Below, piece after piece: positions 22,823 to 34,211 of a stretch of 64,000 nucleotides of DNA; the first letter of the stretch is position 1; the number at the start of each line of letters is the position of its first letter. Location: assembly GCF_963169125.1 (NCBI RefSeq), contig NC_084802.1, forward strand, positions 110,674,903 through 110,738,902, given 5' to 3'. Origin of the DNA: Humulus lupulus. Lineage: Eukaryota > Streptophyta > Magnoliopsida > Rosales > Cannabaceae. The notes below the pieces were generated by a model. That model made no database searches. It saw only the letters and a program-made list of their open reading frames with translations, and was not told the DNA's origin. Made by a program: the position numbers and the translations under genes.

Positions 22823-22840
22823 TTTGCCCCCCAAGCTCCT
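22823..22840 (-). promoter_or_regulatory. E2 polypurine tract
   Basis: Minus strand AGGAGCTTGGGGGGCAAA directly before the 3' LTR. It is nearly identical to the E3 tract (AGGAGCTTGGGGGCAAA). Confidence 0.9.
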
Positions 22841-23089
22841 GCTCGTGCTTGATGACATCACTTTCTGACATGCACGGTAGGGGCTTTTAGGCTTCTGTCA
22901 TGTAAAATCATGCCTGCCTACTAATCGAGTGTTGAACACGTGATTGTCAGTAATTAGCGTCTGTTCGAGATTCAAGGACTGTGACAACTGTCCTATCAAG
23001 TTTTTCCCGCCACACGACTCAATTAATCTTGGCCTTTGGATCTTGTGCTGACCCAATCGAATGGCCCAAATTAATTATCAAAGTATACG

Positions 23090-23097
23090 TATAAATA
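23090..23097 (+). promoter_or_regulatory. TATA box of the E2 antisense gene
   Basis: TATAAATA in ACGTATAAATAGGGAG, 185 bp before a GTAAGT splice donor at 23275. E3 has TATAAGTA 178 bp before its donor and E4 TGTAAATA 192 bp before its donor. Shared sequence and spacing in three elements support a real promoter. Confidence 0.75.
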
Positions 23098-23274
23098 GGG
23101 AGATCAGACCTGAACCTTTCCACCTTTGCATTCAAAAACTTTCCTTTTAGAAACAAAAAATTCCTTTTTCTCTCAAACTTTTCTCAAAACCTTCATCGCC
23201 CTTCAGTCTCTTAGAATCTTTCAAGCTCCTACCTGTGGGCGCATCGACATTCATATCAAACGAACGCATAAACT

Positions 23275-23855
23275 GTAAGTATTTCTTCATCTGGTTTGAA
23301 TCTTTCATTTCTTTATTTTTCCAGTGAGTTTTTTACTTCTAAAAAATTTCTTTGTTCAATATCGTTTCGTGTTCTATCCATGTCTGAGTTTAAAAAGGGT
23401 TCGGTTTAGGCTAAAAGAATGACACTTGACTTGTTTAGTAAGGTATTAAAAAACCAGGCAAATTTTTGGGGTTTTGCAAAGAAAATGTCATAGGTAAATC
23501 GATTAGGATACCTGTTTGGATGTAGAAGCTGAGAGGTTTTTAGGTTTGGCTCTGGGTAGTTTAAGGGTCATGATTCCTTAAGCAGTTTTGCATTAATCTG
23601 CTTTCAAAAGAAAAGTAATGGGTCTACGAGTATGACACACGAATCCTAAAGTATCAGGCAATTTCATGAATTCATAGCGCCTGGCCTAGGACTACACGTA
23701 GACCCACGTGTTGATGTTAGGACACAACTTAGCTCGTGTAAATTTTGAATTCCCAAAAGTAAACCACTTAAAACCCTCGGATCACCATACCTTTATCGTC
23801 ATAGCTAGTAATTGTCCTAGGTTGCCACTAGTAGGCCGCTTTGACATCACACAAG
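23275..23855 (+). other. 5'-UTR intron of the E2 antisense gene (predicted)
   Basis: Donor ACT|GTAAGT at 23275; the best acceptor is CACACAAG at 23855, seven bases before the start codon. Equivalent introns: 57888-58447 in E3 (560 nt) and 62406-62950 in E4 (545 nt). The donor is conserved in all three; the acceptor choice in E2 is less sure. Confidence 0.65.
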
Positions 23856-23862
23856 CTAGATC

Positions 23863-26575
23863 ATGGCCCCACCAAAGAAAAACTTCACGAGTTCCTCTAC
23901 TCAGAACAAGAGCAAAGGCAAGCAGATCGCGTCTAAATGGCCAATCCCTCATTTCGGTAAAATGGTGAAGAGGGAACTTGTCATCGACCCAAATGATTTC
24001 TTCGAGGCCGAACACATCGTGTCTCGAATAACATCGTAGGGGAAAGTGAATAAAATACTGCTAAGCCATGGGATCAAGGTGGAAATCGATGGCATCCTTG
24101 CCCAGCCTCCTTTGGAAGAAGAGCAGAGTTGTGCCCCTCTGCAAGATGACTTTGGGGCTTGGAGTGATGAGCACTTCAAGGTAGGTGCCTTCCTCCCCCT
24201 AGACTAGTACTTTGTGAATTTTTGGAACTACGTCGAACTGGCTCTATTCCAGCTCCCCTCGAACTCGTATTAGCTTTTGGCGGGGTTAAAATATCTGTTT
24301 TTGAGGCACGAGTGGGAGGTCCCCACCCAGGCAGAAATTATGCACTTCTTCTAACTCAAGGCAAATCCTGACCAGAAAGGGCGAGGTGATGACTTTTACT
24401 ACCTCACTCACTTCCCCAACTCGGCATCCATCATTGACCTCCCCAACCACCCAAATGACTATAATGACCAGTTCTTTATGTAAAATGGGTTCAAGAACTA
24501 CGATCATCGATACTTCAACCTCCCTCGTAAGTCCTCTAACTTTATGAATTTTGTACGTGTACTCTCTTATCATTTTCATTTTTTTTTGTTTATTCTAATT
24601 GATTTCATTCCTTGTATAGCTATTTTCCGGGGACAGAGCAGTCTGAGACCCTTGGGGGTTAATACGAGATGCTGTCTCGTCTTCCTTCGAAGGAGAAGGT
24701 TTTCTGTCAGGTAGTGAACGATGCTACCATGGTGGCCTGCAACCTGATTAGCAAAGGCTATACACTGGCCATCAAGACCCAAGGTCCACCTCTCGTTCTT
24801 CCTCTGATGCCCCCTCCTCAAGAAGTCTTTCCATCCATTGAAGACACCGAGGAGGAAGAAGATGTGGCACTGCTGGTGCGCAAGAGGAGAGCTCTTGAAG
24901 AAGATCAAGGTCCTTATCCAGAGTGAGATGCGTCTGGGGTAGCAGTCAGCCCCTTCAGCCAAGGTAACCAGTATCGAGAATTAGATCGAATTCCTGCCAG
25001 TTTTAGGCTAGTTTGCTTCAACCCCCACCAGTTCGTTAGTCGCCATCCTACTGACCTGGACCTGAACACAACACTCCTTCAGTATGTGGATCATCTGGTG
25101 ATACGCTATAAGCATAGCTATCCCAGATGCACTATTATGGTTGACAACACCCTCCACTTTAGGTCTTCCATTTTTAGGAATATGGGACAAATCGTAGGAC
25201 ATGGCCTTCCCTATGTCGGGGTGTATTTGCCATCGGCTTTAGGCAATCTGTAGAAGAGTCTAGCTCAGAAGAAGAACTAGAACCCCTTAGGACCCAGGAT
25301 GTGATAATTCTAGACTCTCCCCCACATCCGGTAGTCCAGGAGTTAAAGGTTATACCTAGTCCAGTCCATAACCCCAAGCTGATTGTAGTAGATTCCTCCC
25401 CTAGCTCGGAGGGTAGGGTTCTTGCTCTTGTTCTTGTCTTTGCATTACATTGACTAATTATCTCTTGTATCTGAATCTTCTGCTCGTTATTTTTCAGGTG
25501 AAGAGATGGACTTGACAGACGCCTCCGGTTTTAAGGGTGCCTTTAAGGCTAGCGGGGTCAGAGCTAGTCCCATGGTGAAGAGACCTAGATTTCCAAAGAA
25601 ACACGCTTCCAAGACTAGGACTTCCACCGAGTCTCTAGTCAAAGAAAAAGGTGCCAGCTCAACTCAGTAACAGCAACAAAAGACTCAACCCCCAATTCTG
25701 GTGATAGCAGTCACAGTTCTCCAGGCTCCGCCTCTTCTTCCTCGACATGTAACTCATTCGGTTCCTCAAATGATCCAAGGCGAAGCTCCCTCCATTCAGA
25801 TCCCGGTAAAGAAACTCGATGTGGCAAGGATCCTCGAGGCGTTTCGGGGGACTGTATAGGAGATGGAAAGCCAAATGGTGGGCCGTGCCTATAGAGCCAA
25901 TGTCAAGGATTTGAGGGCCGTGGAGGAGCGTACTCCTAAAGACGTTCTCGAGTTTGCTATGAGGATGAACCTCACCGTGAGCCTTTTTCATTCTTCTAAC
26001 ATTTCTTTTTCTTTTCTCTTTTTTTTGATAAACTAACCTTGACTTGCCTTCTCCTTTTGAAGTCTGTCCTGGCTCAATTCCATGAAATTTCTTGGGTTTG
26101 AGCTAGGAATGACGAACTCCAACCTGCCTTGAGCGTCGCCCAAGAGAGAGAGCGATTTACCAATGCCGCTCTAGTTTTCTCCCATGAGAGCAAGAGATCT
26201 GCAAATGAAGGCAAGCGAATTTCTAAGAACCAGGTCATGGAAGTGAGCCGTCGCCAGGGCCAACTGTAGACTGAGAATAAAGGGCTCAAAAATAAACTTG
26301 ACGAGGTCAAAGCCAAAGCCAAGGAGGAGGTTGAGAGGGCAAGGTCAGAGATTTCGGATTCATCGAATCAAATGGAGGAGATGATTTACCGGTGCTAGGC
26401 TTTCAACCAGGACGAGAACTTCTCTTTCATGCAGCCAGGGTTTTGGAAACCTTATCTTACCAAGCTCAAGATTCGATTCTCACAAGAATCATCTGAGACC
26501 GTCGAGGCTTCTGATGCGGCTGAAGGAGATGGCAAGGAAGTGACCTCCTTCAAGCGAGTTAATAGACCCCAATGA
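23863..26575 (+). pseudogene. E2 antisense gene (Transposase_28-like), four coding exons, degenerate
   Basis: Runs against gag-pol. Predicted exons 23863-24526, 24620-25412, 25498-25976 and 26063-26575. Introns are GT-AG, 85-93 nt. Exon 1 opens MAPPKKNFTSSSTQNKSKGK (basic, nuclear-signal-like) and holds the conserved core: DDFGAWSDEHFKVGAFLPLD, LAGLKYLFLRHEWEVPTQAE, GRGDDFYYL, FPNSASIIDLPNHPND. From memory of the family this resembles Pfam Transposase_28 ('putative gypsy type transposon'), whose role is unknown. Exon 2 has acidic stretches (EDTEEEEDV). Exon 4 is coiled-coil-like (KNKLDEVKAKAKEEVERA) and ends AFNQDENFSFMQPG...KRVNRPQ. Stops occur at 24037 and several later codons. E3 and E4 carry the same gene, so the assignment rests on conservation, not on one open frame. 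The 25413 donor is the weakest junction. Confidence 0.8.
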
Positions 26576-27286
26576 TGTTTTTTTTTTATTTTATGCTTTG
26601 TAACTAAGCCCCTAGGGACCAAAAAAATCGCCTTCGGGCTCAGATCAAGGTTTTTTCTTTACTTGAGATAACAATATTCTTTTGAATACATATTTAACTT
26701 GTGATCTATTTGTGTTCCCTTTAGTCTATTATTTTTTCATGTTTGTGAATTCTTGGATTCTTGTACATTTGAAATCTTAGGGGTTGTCTTTAGATCGGGA
26801 TAGATTTTTGATGGCTCGACTAACTAATTTTAGTTGATATCTTAGTTGTATCCAAGATTTTGCCCGCCTAATCACATCATACCTATTAGGAATCAGGCCT
26901 CGGACCTGGTCGTATCCAGGGGTTTTAGTAGGCTTAATAGCACTGTACCTGTTAGGAATTAGGCCTCAGACCTGGTTGTATCCAGGGGTTTTATTTTTAG
27001 AAATTTCATAAACTTAGTCCGTCTTCAAAATTTTTAAAATCTGAGCTATAAAAAGCCGTTGAATAATCAATTTTTCCAAACTCTAAGTTTAAGATTCATC
27101 CAAATAGGCTGAACTCTTTTGAAAGCTCTCTTCGGTTATGTTCCCCCTAAGCAACCAGAACTTATAAATGTTCGAGGTTGCTTTTACAAAGTGAGCCCAG
27201 GATAATAAAATGTTATTAAAATGAAATGGCTTTTATAGATAAGCCTTACATAAACAGTAATTCCAAAAAAATTAAAGACAACAAAA
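26576..27286. other. E2 spacer between antisense gene and end of pol
   Basis: No coding sequence. It holds the end of the antisense transcript (no clear poly(A) signal chosen) and a 68-bp tandem duplication. Both genes converge here, so transcripts from both strands could overlap. Confidence 0.6.
26879..26993. repeat. 68-bp tandem duplication in E2 3' region
   Basis: CCTATTAGGAATCAGGCCTC...CCAGGGGTTTTA at about 26881 is repeated as CCTGTTAGGAATTAGGCCTC...CCAGGGGTTTTA at about 26949. The GACCTGGT..TATCC words are related to the CCAGGTCC words of the E3 array at 54665. Confidence 0.75.
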
Positions 27287-28543
27287 TTATTGATAATATT
27301 TTTTGAGGTGTAGGGCATTCGAGGTCCATGGAAATATCTCTCCACTTAACCAATCTAGCTTGAAAGTTCCTTCCCACAAGAACTCCAGGATCTGGTATGG
27401 TCCTTCCCAGTTCGGCCCTAACACACCGTCCTTGGGGTCTTTACTTGCCAAAAACACCCTCAGCAGAACCAAATCACCTAATCCGAGTATGCATCCTTTT
27501 ACCTTCTTATTGAAATAAAGAGTGATTTTATGCTGATAATGGGCGAGCTGTTATTGTGATGCCTCTCATTTTTCCTCGATTAGATCAAGGGATGCACGAA
27601 GTAGCTCGTGGTTCTGCTCTTGATCAAAGGTCTTCTGTCTGTGGGTCGTCACCAGAGCCTCAATCGGGAGCATAGCCTTGCTTCCAAAGGTCAGAGAAAA
27701 ATGGGCATGTCCTGTGGAGGTTTGATGTGAGGTTCGATAGGCCTAGAGTACCTGCGGGAGCTGCTCGGGCCATAATCCTTTGGCTTCATCTAATCGTTTC
27801 TTCATGCTCGCCTTCAGGGTCTTGTTTACAACCTCGACCTGCCCATTGGCCGGCAAGTATGCTACTAACGAGAAACTCTTTGTTATGCCATATTTTTCGC
27901 AAAAATTTGTGAAGAGATCGCTATCAAATTGAGTTCCGTTGATGGACACAATCTTTTTCGGGAGCCCAAATTGACATATGATATTTTTTACAACAAAATC
28001 CAGGACTCTCTTCGATGTGATGGTTACCAGACATTCGGCCTTTACCCACTTCGTGAAGTAATAGATGGCGAAAACAGCATAACGAACTCCTCATTTTCTT
28101 GTCGGCAAAGAACCAATTAAGTCAATTCCCCATACTACAAACGACCAAGGGGATGAGATCATGGTTAGCTCAATGGGAGCAGCTCAGGCAACTATGGTGA
28201 AGCTTTGGCATTTGTCACATTTCTACACATACGAGATCGAGTCATTTGTCAGAGTGGGCTAATAATATCCCTGTCTCAGTAACTTCAGTGCCAAGTTTTG
28301 CCCCCAAGCATGGTCTCCGCAGAAGCCTTTGTGTATTTCTTGCAAGATAGTATGCACTTCCTCGAGCAGAACACACCGTATGAGAGGTAGCGAATGCCCT
28401 CGTCGATAGAGAATCCCTTCCATAATAACATATCGTGGAGCTTGATACAACAGCTTTCTTGTCCTTTTTCGATCGTCAGGTAACTTTCCAGTTGTGAGAT
28501 ACTCCGCTATGGGGGTCATCCAAGTCGGTTTCATGTCAATCAT
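27287..28543 (-). pseudogene. E2 integrase
   Basis: N-terminal zinc-binding part at 28543-28259: EIHKGFCGDHAWGQNLALK, then CDKCQ in the next stretch. The core has the first catalytic Asp in WGIDLIGSLP (about 28110). Where the second Asp belongs (family form SDNGTQFDS) this copy reads SINGTQFDS. The Glu is kept in NGQVEVVNKTL. The C-terminal module at 27472-27287 has GPNWEGPYQI and ends ALHLKKYY. Stops separate the three open parts (after 28259, and near 28200, 28050 and 27743). Catalytically dead as read. Confidence 0.9.
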
Positions 28544-29003
28544 TCTGACCTCAACCGTTTCTGAAATTCCACAGGTACTAATTTCAGTGTATCCGCCTCT
28601 TTGGTGGTAGTAAGTCGAGCCAGAGCATCAACATTGGAATTTTGCTCGCGTGGTACTTGTTCAACGGAGCAAAACTCGAATTCAGACAACTCACCCTTAA
28701 CCTTGGCTAAGTAGGTCGCCATCTTGATACTACGAGCTTGGTATTCTCCCAATATCTGATTGACTACATGTTGAGAATCATTATAACATTGGATGACTTT
28801 TCCCTTTAGCTCTTTCGCCACCCTTAGCTCTGCCAATAAGGCCTCATATTCAGCTTCGTTGTTGGATTCTTCGAATCTGAACTTGAGAGTTGTATGGAAT
28901 CAATGCCCTTCAGGTGAGATTAAAACTATCCCAGCTCCTGTTCCATTTTCATTAGAGGATCCATCAATGAAGATTTTCCACAATGCACCGGTTCCCTTAT
29001 CGG
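28544..29003 (-). pseudogene. E2 second (plant-type/archaeal-like) RNase H
   Basis: Lies between the retroviral-type RNase H and integrase, a hallmark of the Tat lineage. The first Asp is in FIDGSSNENG, the Glu in NNEAEYEALLAELRVAK and the third Asp in CYNDSQHVVNQ. The last is in VDALARL, so all four catalytic positions are present. Several stops precede Met 28836; the downstream 98 residues are open. It would add a second ribonuclease activity in reverse transcription. Confidence 0.88.
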
Positions 29004-29066
29004 CTCGTCTTGAAAACCTGTGCACTCAACCAGAAAATCAGCAAGGGCTTGACTCTTGATTGTTGT

Positions 29067-29360
29067 CTATGGCATATATAATATTTCAAACTGGCTGAGT
29101 TCGATGACCCATTTTTGTAGACGTCCCGACATTTCAAGTTTTTTCAAAACCTGCCTTAAGGGTTGGTCGGTTAAGAGGTGGATAGAATGGGACTGGAAAT
29201 ATGATCTGAGTTTCCTTGAAGCCAAAATAAGATAGAACGCGAGCTTTTCTATCAATGGATAACGGGACTCAGCTCCGAGAAGTCTTTTACTTACATAATA
29301 CACTGGTTTATGCGCCCGATTTTCTTCTCAAACTAACACAGCACTGACCGAATTTTTTGT
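29067..29360 (-). pseudogene. E2 retroviral-type RNase H
   Basis: Carries SVSAVLV-stop-EENRA, YYVSKRLLGAESRYPLIEKL, SYFQSHSIHLLTDQPLRQVL and QKWVIELSQFEILYMP. It continues reverse transcriptase but is separated from it by a 128-bp insertion. One stop (TGA) near 29331 and a terminal stop after YMP. Confidence 0.87.
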
Positions 29361-29488
29361 CACGACAAGATATAGATAGACGAATAAAATATTATGATTA
29401 TGAAGAGTTCAATGGGACCTACCCCCTCAGATGCATCGTGGGTTGACGTATAATGCGACTTGTCAGATATATTTGTTCTAATTGATTT
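29361..29488. mobile_element. 128-bp insertion inside E2 pol
   Basis: By comparison with E3, the coding sequence reads ...TIAI then TKNSVSAVLV, and the joint is interrupted exactly here by 128 bp with no pol similarity. The length is not a multiple of three, so it also shifts the frame. I saw no convincing terminal inverted repeats or target duplication, only a partial GACAAG/CTTGTC pair, so its class is open. Confidence 0.6.
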
Positions 29489-30379
29489 GATTGCAATAGT
29501 AGAAAATAGGAGACATTCCCAGGATGCCAGTTTTGATAGTACGGAGGGTTCAGCTAGATGCACTTTTAGGTCACAAAAATCCTGTTTGCATTCTTCGGTC
29601 CACTCAAACTTCTTATTTCCGCTAAGCAAGTTGTAAAATGGGAGACACTTGTGAGTGGATTTTGAAACGAAGCGGTTTAAGGCCACCACCTTTCCAATTA
29701 AACTTTCTACTTCCTTACGCGACCTTGGCGAAGGCATTTCCAACAACGATATGATTTTCTCTAGGTTTGCCTCTATTTCCCTTGTGTTGACTATAAACCC
29801 CATAAATTTTCCTGACGAAACTCCGAAAGTGCACTTCTGGGGATTCAACTCTATGTCATATTTCCTTACTATGACAAAACATTCTTCCAAGTCGGATACA
29901 TGGCTGCTTACAATCTTTGATTTGACTAGCATGTCATCGACATACACCTCCATGTTTCTCCCGATCTGGTTAGCGAACATTTTGTTGACTAATCGTTGGT
30001 ATGTTGCACCGGCATTCTTCAGCCCGAATGGCATAACTTTGTAGCAGTATATGTTATGCTCAATAATGAAACTGGTATGCTCTTGGTATGCAGGGTTCAT
30101 TGTGATCTGGTTATATCCATAATACACTTCCATGAAAGACATGAGCTCGTGACTGGCTGTGGCATCTACCAACTGATCAATTATTAGTAATGGGAAATAA
30201 TCCTTAGGATAAGCTTTGTTGAGATCAAAAAAATTAATGGAAGTTCTCCACTTCCCATTTGGCTTTGGGACCAGAACGGAGTTAGCAACCCAGATTGGGT
30301 ATTTTGCTTCTCTGATAAATCTGCATTTAAGTAGGCGAGTTACTTCTTCTTCCAAAGCTTCCGACCGTACCTTCCCCAA
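29489..30379 (-). pseudogene. E2 reverse transcriptase
   Basis: One open stretch from the fingers to the connection: EVTRLLKCRFIREAKYPIW, ANSVLVPKPNGKWR, DLNKAYPKDYFPLLIIDQLVD, YNQITMNPAYQEHTSFI, YCYKVMPFGLKNAGATYQR and catalytic YVDDMLVKSK, then LNPQKCTFGV and GNKKFEWTEECK. This is the best-kept RT among the Tat copies of the window. Its frame runs on into the 128-bp insertion and ends there. The PW-type substrate loop and both YVDD aspartates are intact. Some substitutions (FMEVYYGYNQ for FMDAYSGYNQ) remove the first catalytic Asp. Confidence 0.93.
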
Positions 30380-30759
30380 AAGCCTTTATTCTTAGGACTT
30401 TGTAGGCATGTCCTTGTCCAAGTTCAAAGTATGCATTATTATACTTGGACCAATTCCCACCATAAATTCATGCGACCAGGCAAAGACGTCCAGGTTCTTC
30501 TACAAGAATTCGACTAGCTCTTTCTTCCTTTCAGCTCCATGATTTTTCCCAACTTTTACAACTCTTGAAGGTGTTTCTGGGTTGATATTGATTTACTCAA
30601 GCTCTTCTACTGCCTTGAGCTCATATCTATCTTCAACTACTCGCAGGTCAATGTCGTCCGGTTGGGCAACCTCGTTATCCCCTTCTCGAGGTTCTTCCGT
30701 CCCATGGGTAACTACTATTTCCCAGGACTCCTCACCTTCATTATCTATGACCATTGCCT

Positions 30760-31270
30760 ACTACCTAGATTATGATTTTCCCTTCATGGCTATGTTGTAG
30801 CATTCTCAGGTGGTGAGCTGGTCTCCACGTACTATGCATATCCCTAAGGCTGAGGGGAACTTCATTGCCAGATGTTGGATCGAGGTGATGGCTTCAAAAA
30901 CCATCAGTGCGGGTCGTCCCAGAGTGACGTTATATGCAGTCGGACAATCGATTTCAACGAACTCAAGTATTTTACTAACAGTTCATGCATCATCCCCTAG
31001 CGTAACCACTAGTCCGATTATCCCTATGGTCGTCGTTCCTTCACCTGAAAATCCGTACATCATCGTTGAAGTAGCCTTTAGATCGGTCACGGAAATTCCC
31101 ATATTGCCTAGGGTGGATTTGAAAAGCACATTTACTAAACTTTCGTTATCTACAAATATCCTTTGTACCCTTCGATTAGCGAGCTGCACGGTTACCACCA
31201 GCGAGTCATTAAGTGGGAATTGAACGTGGCTAGCGTCCTCCTTCATGAAAATGACTAGTTGTTTTTCCAA
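30760..31270 (-). pseudogene. E2 aspartic protease
   Basis: Flanking motifs SHVQFPLNDSLVVTVQLANRR in part, then the active site reads VDNESLVNVLF where E3 has VDNGSSVNLLF, so the Gly of the D-[TSN]-G triad is changed to Glu. The flap-like region MMYGFSGEGTTTIGI and the later YNVTLGRPAL strand are recognisable. A stop after LGDDA (30983) and others break the linker to RT (30380-30760 has no long frame). Confidence 0.85.
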
Positions 31271-31465
31271 CTGTTGTTGTTTTGATAATCGTTACTCCGA
31301 GATATATTCCATAATGTTATGAGATTTCAGCTCCTGTATATACCTCTTTGGGGCTCCACTGCTTGTGCCCCACAAATGAGGTCCTCCGGCAAGAGTAGTT
31401 ATTATCTCCTCCTACTATTGGGGGATGGTCGACTTGGTTCTGATTAATCTGATCCATCTGAGTCC

Positions 31466-31470
31466 TCGGC
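31466..31470. repeat. Target-site duplication of E5, left copy (TCGGC)
   Basis: TCGGC here and TTGGC at 40822-40826 differ by one C to T change at a CpG, as expected from methylation-driven decay. Confidence 0.8.
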
Positions 31471-33289
31471 TGTAATGACCCAAATTTCCTAATAAGGCTT
31501 AGGGCCTTGATTATGAGGCTGGGAGGACCATAATTGATTTTTTTATGCAATTAAATGATTATATGCATGTTTAGGTGTATTAAACATGCATATGAACCCA
31601 TTTCTGATTAATTGGGTGATTTTCATATTTTGGCCATTACAGGTATATTTGTCATATATGTGGCATGTCTGTGGTGCTTCATTATTTTTTTGGTTATGCT
31701 AGGGTTACTCAGCACGAGACGATCCTAGGAGGTAAGCTAGTGGGAAATCCACAAAGGGATTTATACTTGACTCGGAGTGAGTCAAGGGGTATTTAGCACA
31801 TTAGCGGGATATTCGGCATTGGGAATAAATATTTGATGATAAATAGGGAGTTAGTAAGATCAGGGGGAAATTCTGAGAGTTTTGACTATTTTACCCCCGG
31901 AGGCGTTTTCCGGACAATGAGCATTAGGATTTTCTTTAGGCTACTTAAGCTTGAAGTGACCTTTCAGAATCATAAAAGAACGTTGTCTCTTCCTCTCGTT
32001 CCGTTTTCAACACCCAATCACATTTTTGAAGGAAACTTGATTTCTAAGACTCGGATTTTAGCGAGGATCAAGGCATAGCGATTCTAGGGAAGATTAGAAG
32101 CTTATTAGCCGGATGATTTAGTTGGGAAACGACTTAATTAGAGGTAATTCAAGTTTTAAGTTCTTAATTTTTAAAGTTTCTAAGCATGGATTGGATTTTG
32201 TGTTTTGATGAGTTTTTGGATGAATTGAAGCTTGGGTTTTATTAGTTTTGGGATATTAGGATGTTTGGGAACTTTATTTTTGAGAATTGGATAGGTTGGG
32301 GTCGGATTTGGAGCTTTGAAGCTCGAAGAATAAGAAGTTAGAACCTTGAAATCTGGTTTGGGCGATGTAGCGCTAGGTTGGTAGCGCTACAGTGCTAGGT
32401 GCCCTATTTGGGGGAGTTGGGTCTATTTGTAGCATTGTAGCGCCCAAAGGTAGCGCTACACAGCCTTCAAAAATTGTTTTTTGGTACTTTTTGGGGTTTT
32501 GATCTGAGGGCTCGAGGGATGATTCCACCACCCTGTTTGGTGGAATTTGAGGTCCCGAGAGCGCAGGATTGGTCCCAGGATTGGGTTTTAGTACTTGAAC
32601 TCATTGAAACACCGTTTATGGTTGTGACAAGGTTATCGCTAGGAGCTTGGAAAAAGGATCGTGCTTGTGACTCGTTTATTGGTAACCTGTGCTTGGACCA
32701 AAGGTAAGAAAACTCACCCAGTATATGATGCATGTAATGCATGAGATACATGAGATTAGGGCATGGCATGAATGTTGAATATGAGATTGATCAGAGCTTG
32801 AGTCTCTGTAAATGTGCATGATCATAATTATGCTAGTGAATGTTGAGTAAGCATGTTGAATGCCCTGTATTTCGATATTTGACATATGATATATGCCTGG
32901 TTGCATTACTTACTTGTTAGTGGAACTAACTCCGTAGTCAGAATCGGCAATGGTGTTAGTATTGACTGTGAAGCTGTGACTCATTAGTCAAGTTCGGCAG
33001 TAGTACTGAGAACTGGTCGCATTGAATTGACCTATGAGACAAGAGCGGCAAAAGCATAATGAATGTAGAGCTGAAAAGATTAGATCTAATCAACATAATC
33101 ATTGGATGAATCATCATGAGCATTAATGCTTGACCGACCCTCAAGTTCAATGAAAAGTAGAAGCGCTTGTATAGTCTAAATGCTTGTTACTTAGAGTCAG
33201 GGCAAAAGTCTCAGGTGACTGCAATGTCACTTGGCTATAGGTGTTGAGCCCAAGCTTGTGACTCACACATCAGTCACTTATCTTATTGG

Positions 33290-33590
33290 GTTGCGGAGCC
33301 TAAAGTGTGACTCTCTAGTCATTCATCTGATTAGGGTGCAGAGCCCAAAGTGTGACTCACTCATCTAGTTATGGTTACAAGTCCCAGCATGATTACCAGA
33401 ATCTCAAAGTGTTAATCACTCATCTGATTAGGGCTACAAGCCCCAGCATGATTACCAAAATCTCACATTTTAATCACTCATCTGTTTAGGGCTACAAGCC
33501 CTAGTATGATTATTAAAATCATAAAGTGTTATTCACTCATCTGATTAGGGTGCAAAGCCCAAGTGTGTGACTTAATTGTAACTTATTTGA
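33290..33590. repeat. ~60-bp degenerate tandem repeats in E5 5' LTR
   Basis: Recurring module CACTCATCTGATTAGGG..ACAAGCCCCAGCATGATTAC with CCAGAATCTCA variants, five or so copies. The counterpart in the 3' LTR is at about 39950-40210. Confidence 0.75.
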
Positions 33591-33641
33591 GTCACTTACT
33601 TTAGATGGACACATTAGCCATCTATTCTCATTATGACTTGA

Positions 33642-33728
33642 AAGTCATCAATACAAAGGGCAGGGCCCATAAGTCATCTATATGAAGGGCAGGGCCCATA
33701 AGTCATCTATATGAAGGGTAGGGCCCAC
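33642..33728. repeat. 29-bp tandem repeat, three copies, only in the E5 5' LTR
   Basis: AAGTCATCTATATGAAGGGC+AGGGCCCAT at 33642, 33671 and 33700. The 3' LTR has a single unit near 40287, so the expansion came after insertion or at reverse transcription. Confidence 0.85.
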
Positions 33729-34199
33729 AATCATTATTTGGACTTATTTGCATGCATGAATAGGGCTATTATTGCTAGGCATGCCTATTATGATTTAGTA
33801 ACATGTTATTACTGTTCATGAGCATATTGAGTTTTCTTGCTGAGCTTCGGCTCATAGGTGTTATGTGGTGCAGGTCAAGGCAAAAGAAAGTTGGACCATC
33901 CTTGAGTTGGAGAGCTTAGGTAACGATGTGTACATATGCGGCTACTCGACTGCCACAGCCGAGGGTTTGAAGAGGAACTAGGGTTAAACCCTATTTTTCC
34001 GCTTAGGTCGGCTAATTGTAAATATTATACTGTAATTAACCTTTAAATTATATTTTTGGGACCACAATGTATACAGTAAACGTTTTAGTGAAACATTGTA
34101 TCTGAACCAATAAATTTAACCCTAAATTGTTAATCATACCTAGTTACACTGTTTAAAATGCACACTGTAATGGTCCCTGGGTAGTAGGGCGTTATAACT

Positions 34200-34211
34200 T
34201 GGTATCAGAGC
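34200..34211 (+). promoter_or_regulatory. E5 primer-binding site, initiator Met tRNA type
   Basis: TGGTATCAGAGC, three bases after the 5' LTR; it is complementary to the 3' end of plant initiator methionine tRNA. Confidence 0.93.

Larger units (their letters stand above)
31471..34196 (+). repeat. E5 5' LTR (2726 bp)
   Basis: Starts TGTAATGACCC and ends GGGCGTTATA (CA decayed to TA). Versus the 3' LTR it carries extra tandem units (33642-33728) but lacks about 37 bp near 34153 that the 3' LTR and the solo LTR keep. It contains AGCGCT-type palindromes near 32370-32460. Confidence 0.93.

Noticed and set aside
32467..32769. Open frames of 77-102 codons conserved between both E5 LTRs (also 39082-39452)
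   Set aside because: Conservation is explained by LTR duplication; frames on both strands, no domain, no codon signature.
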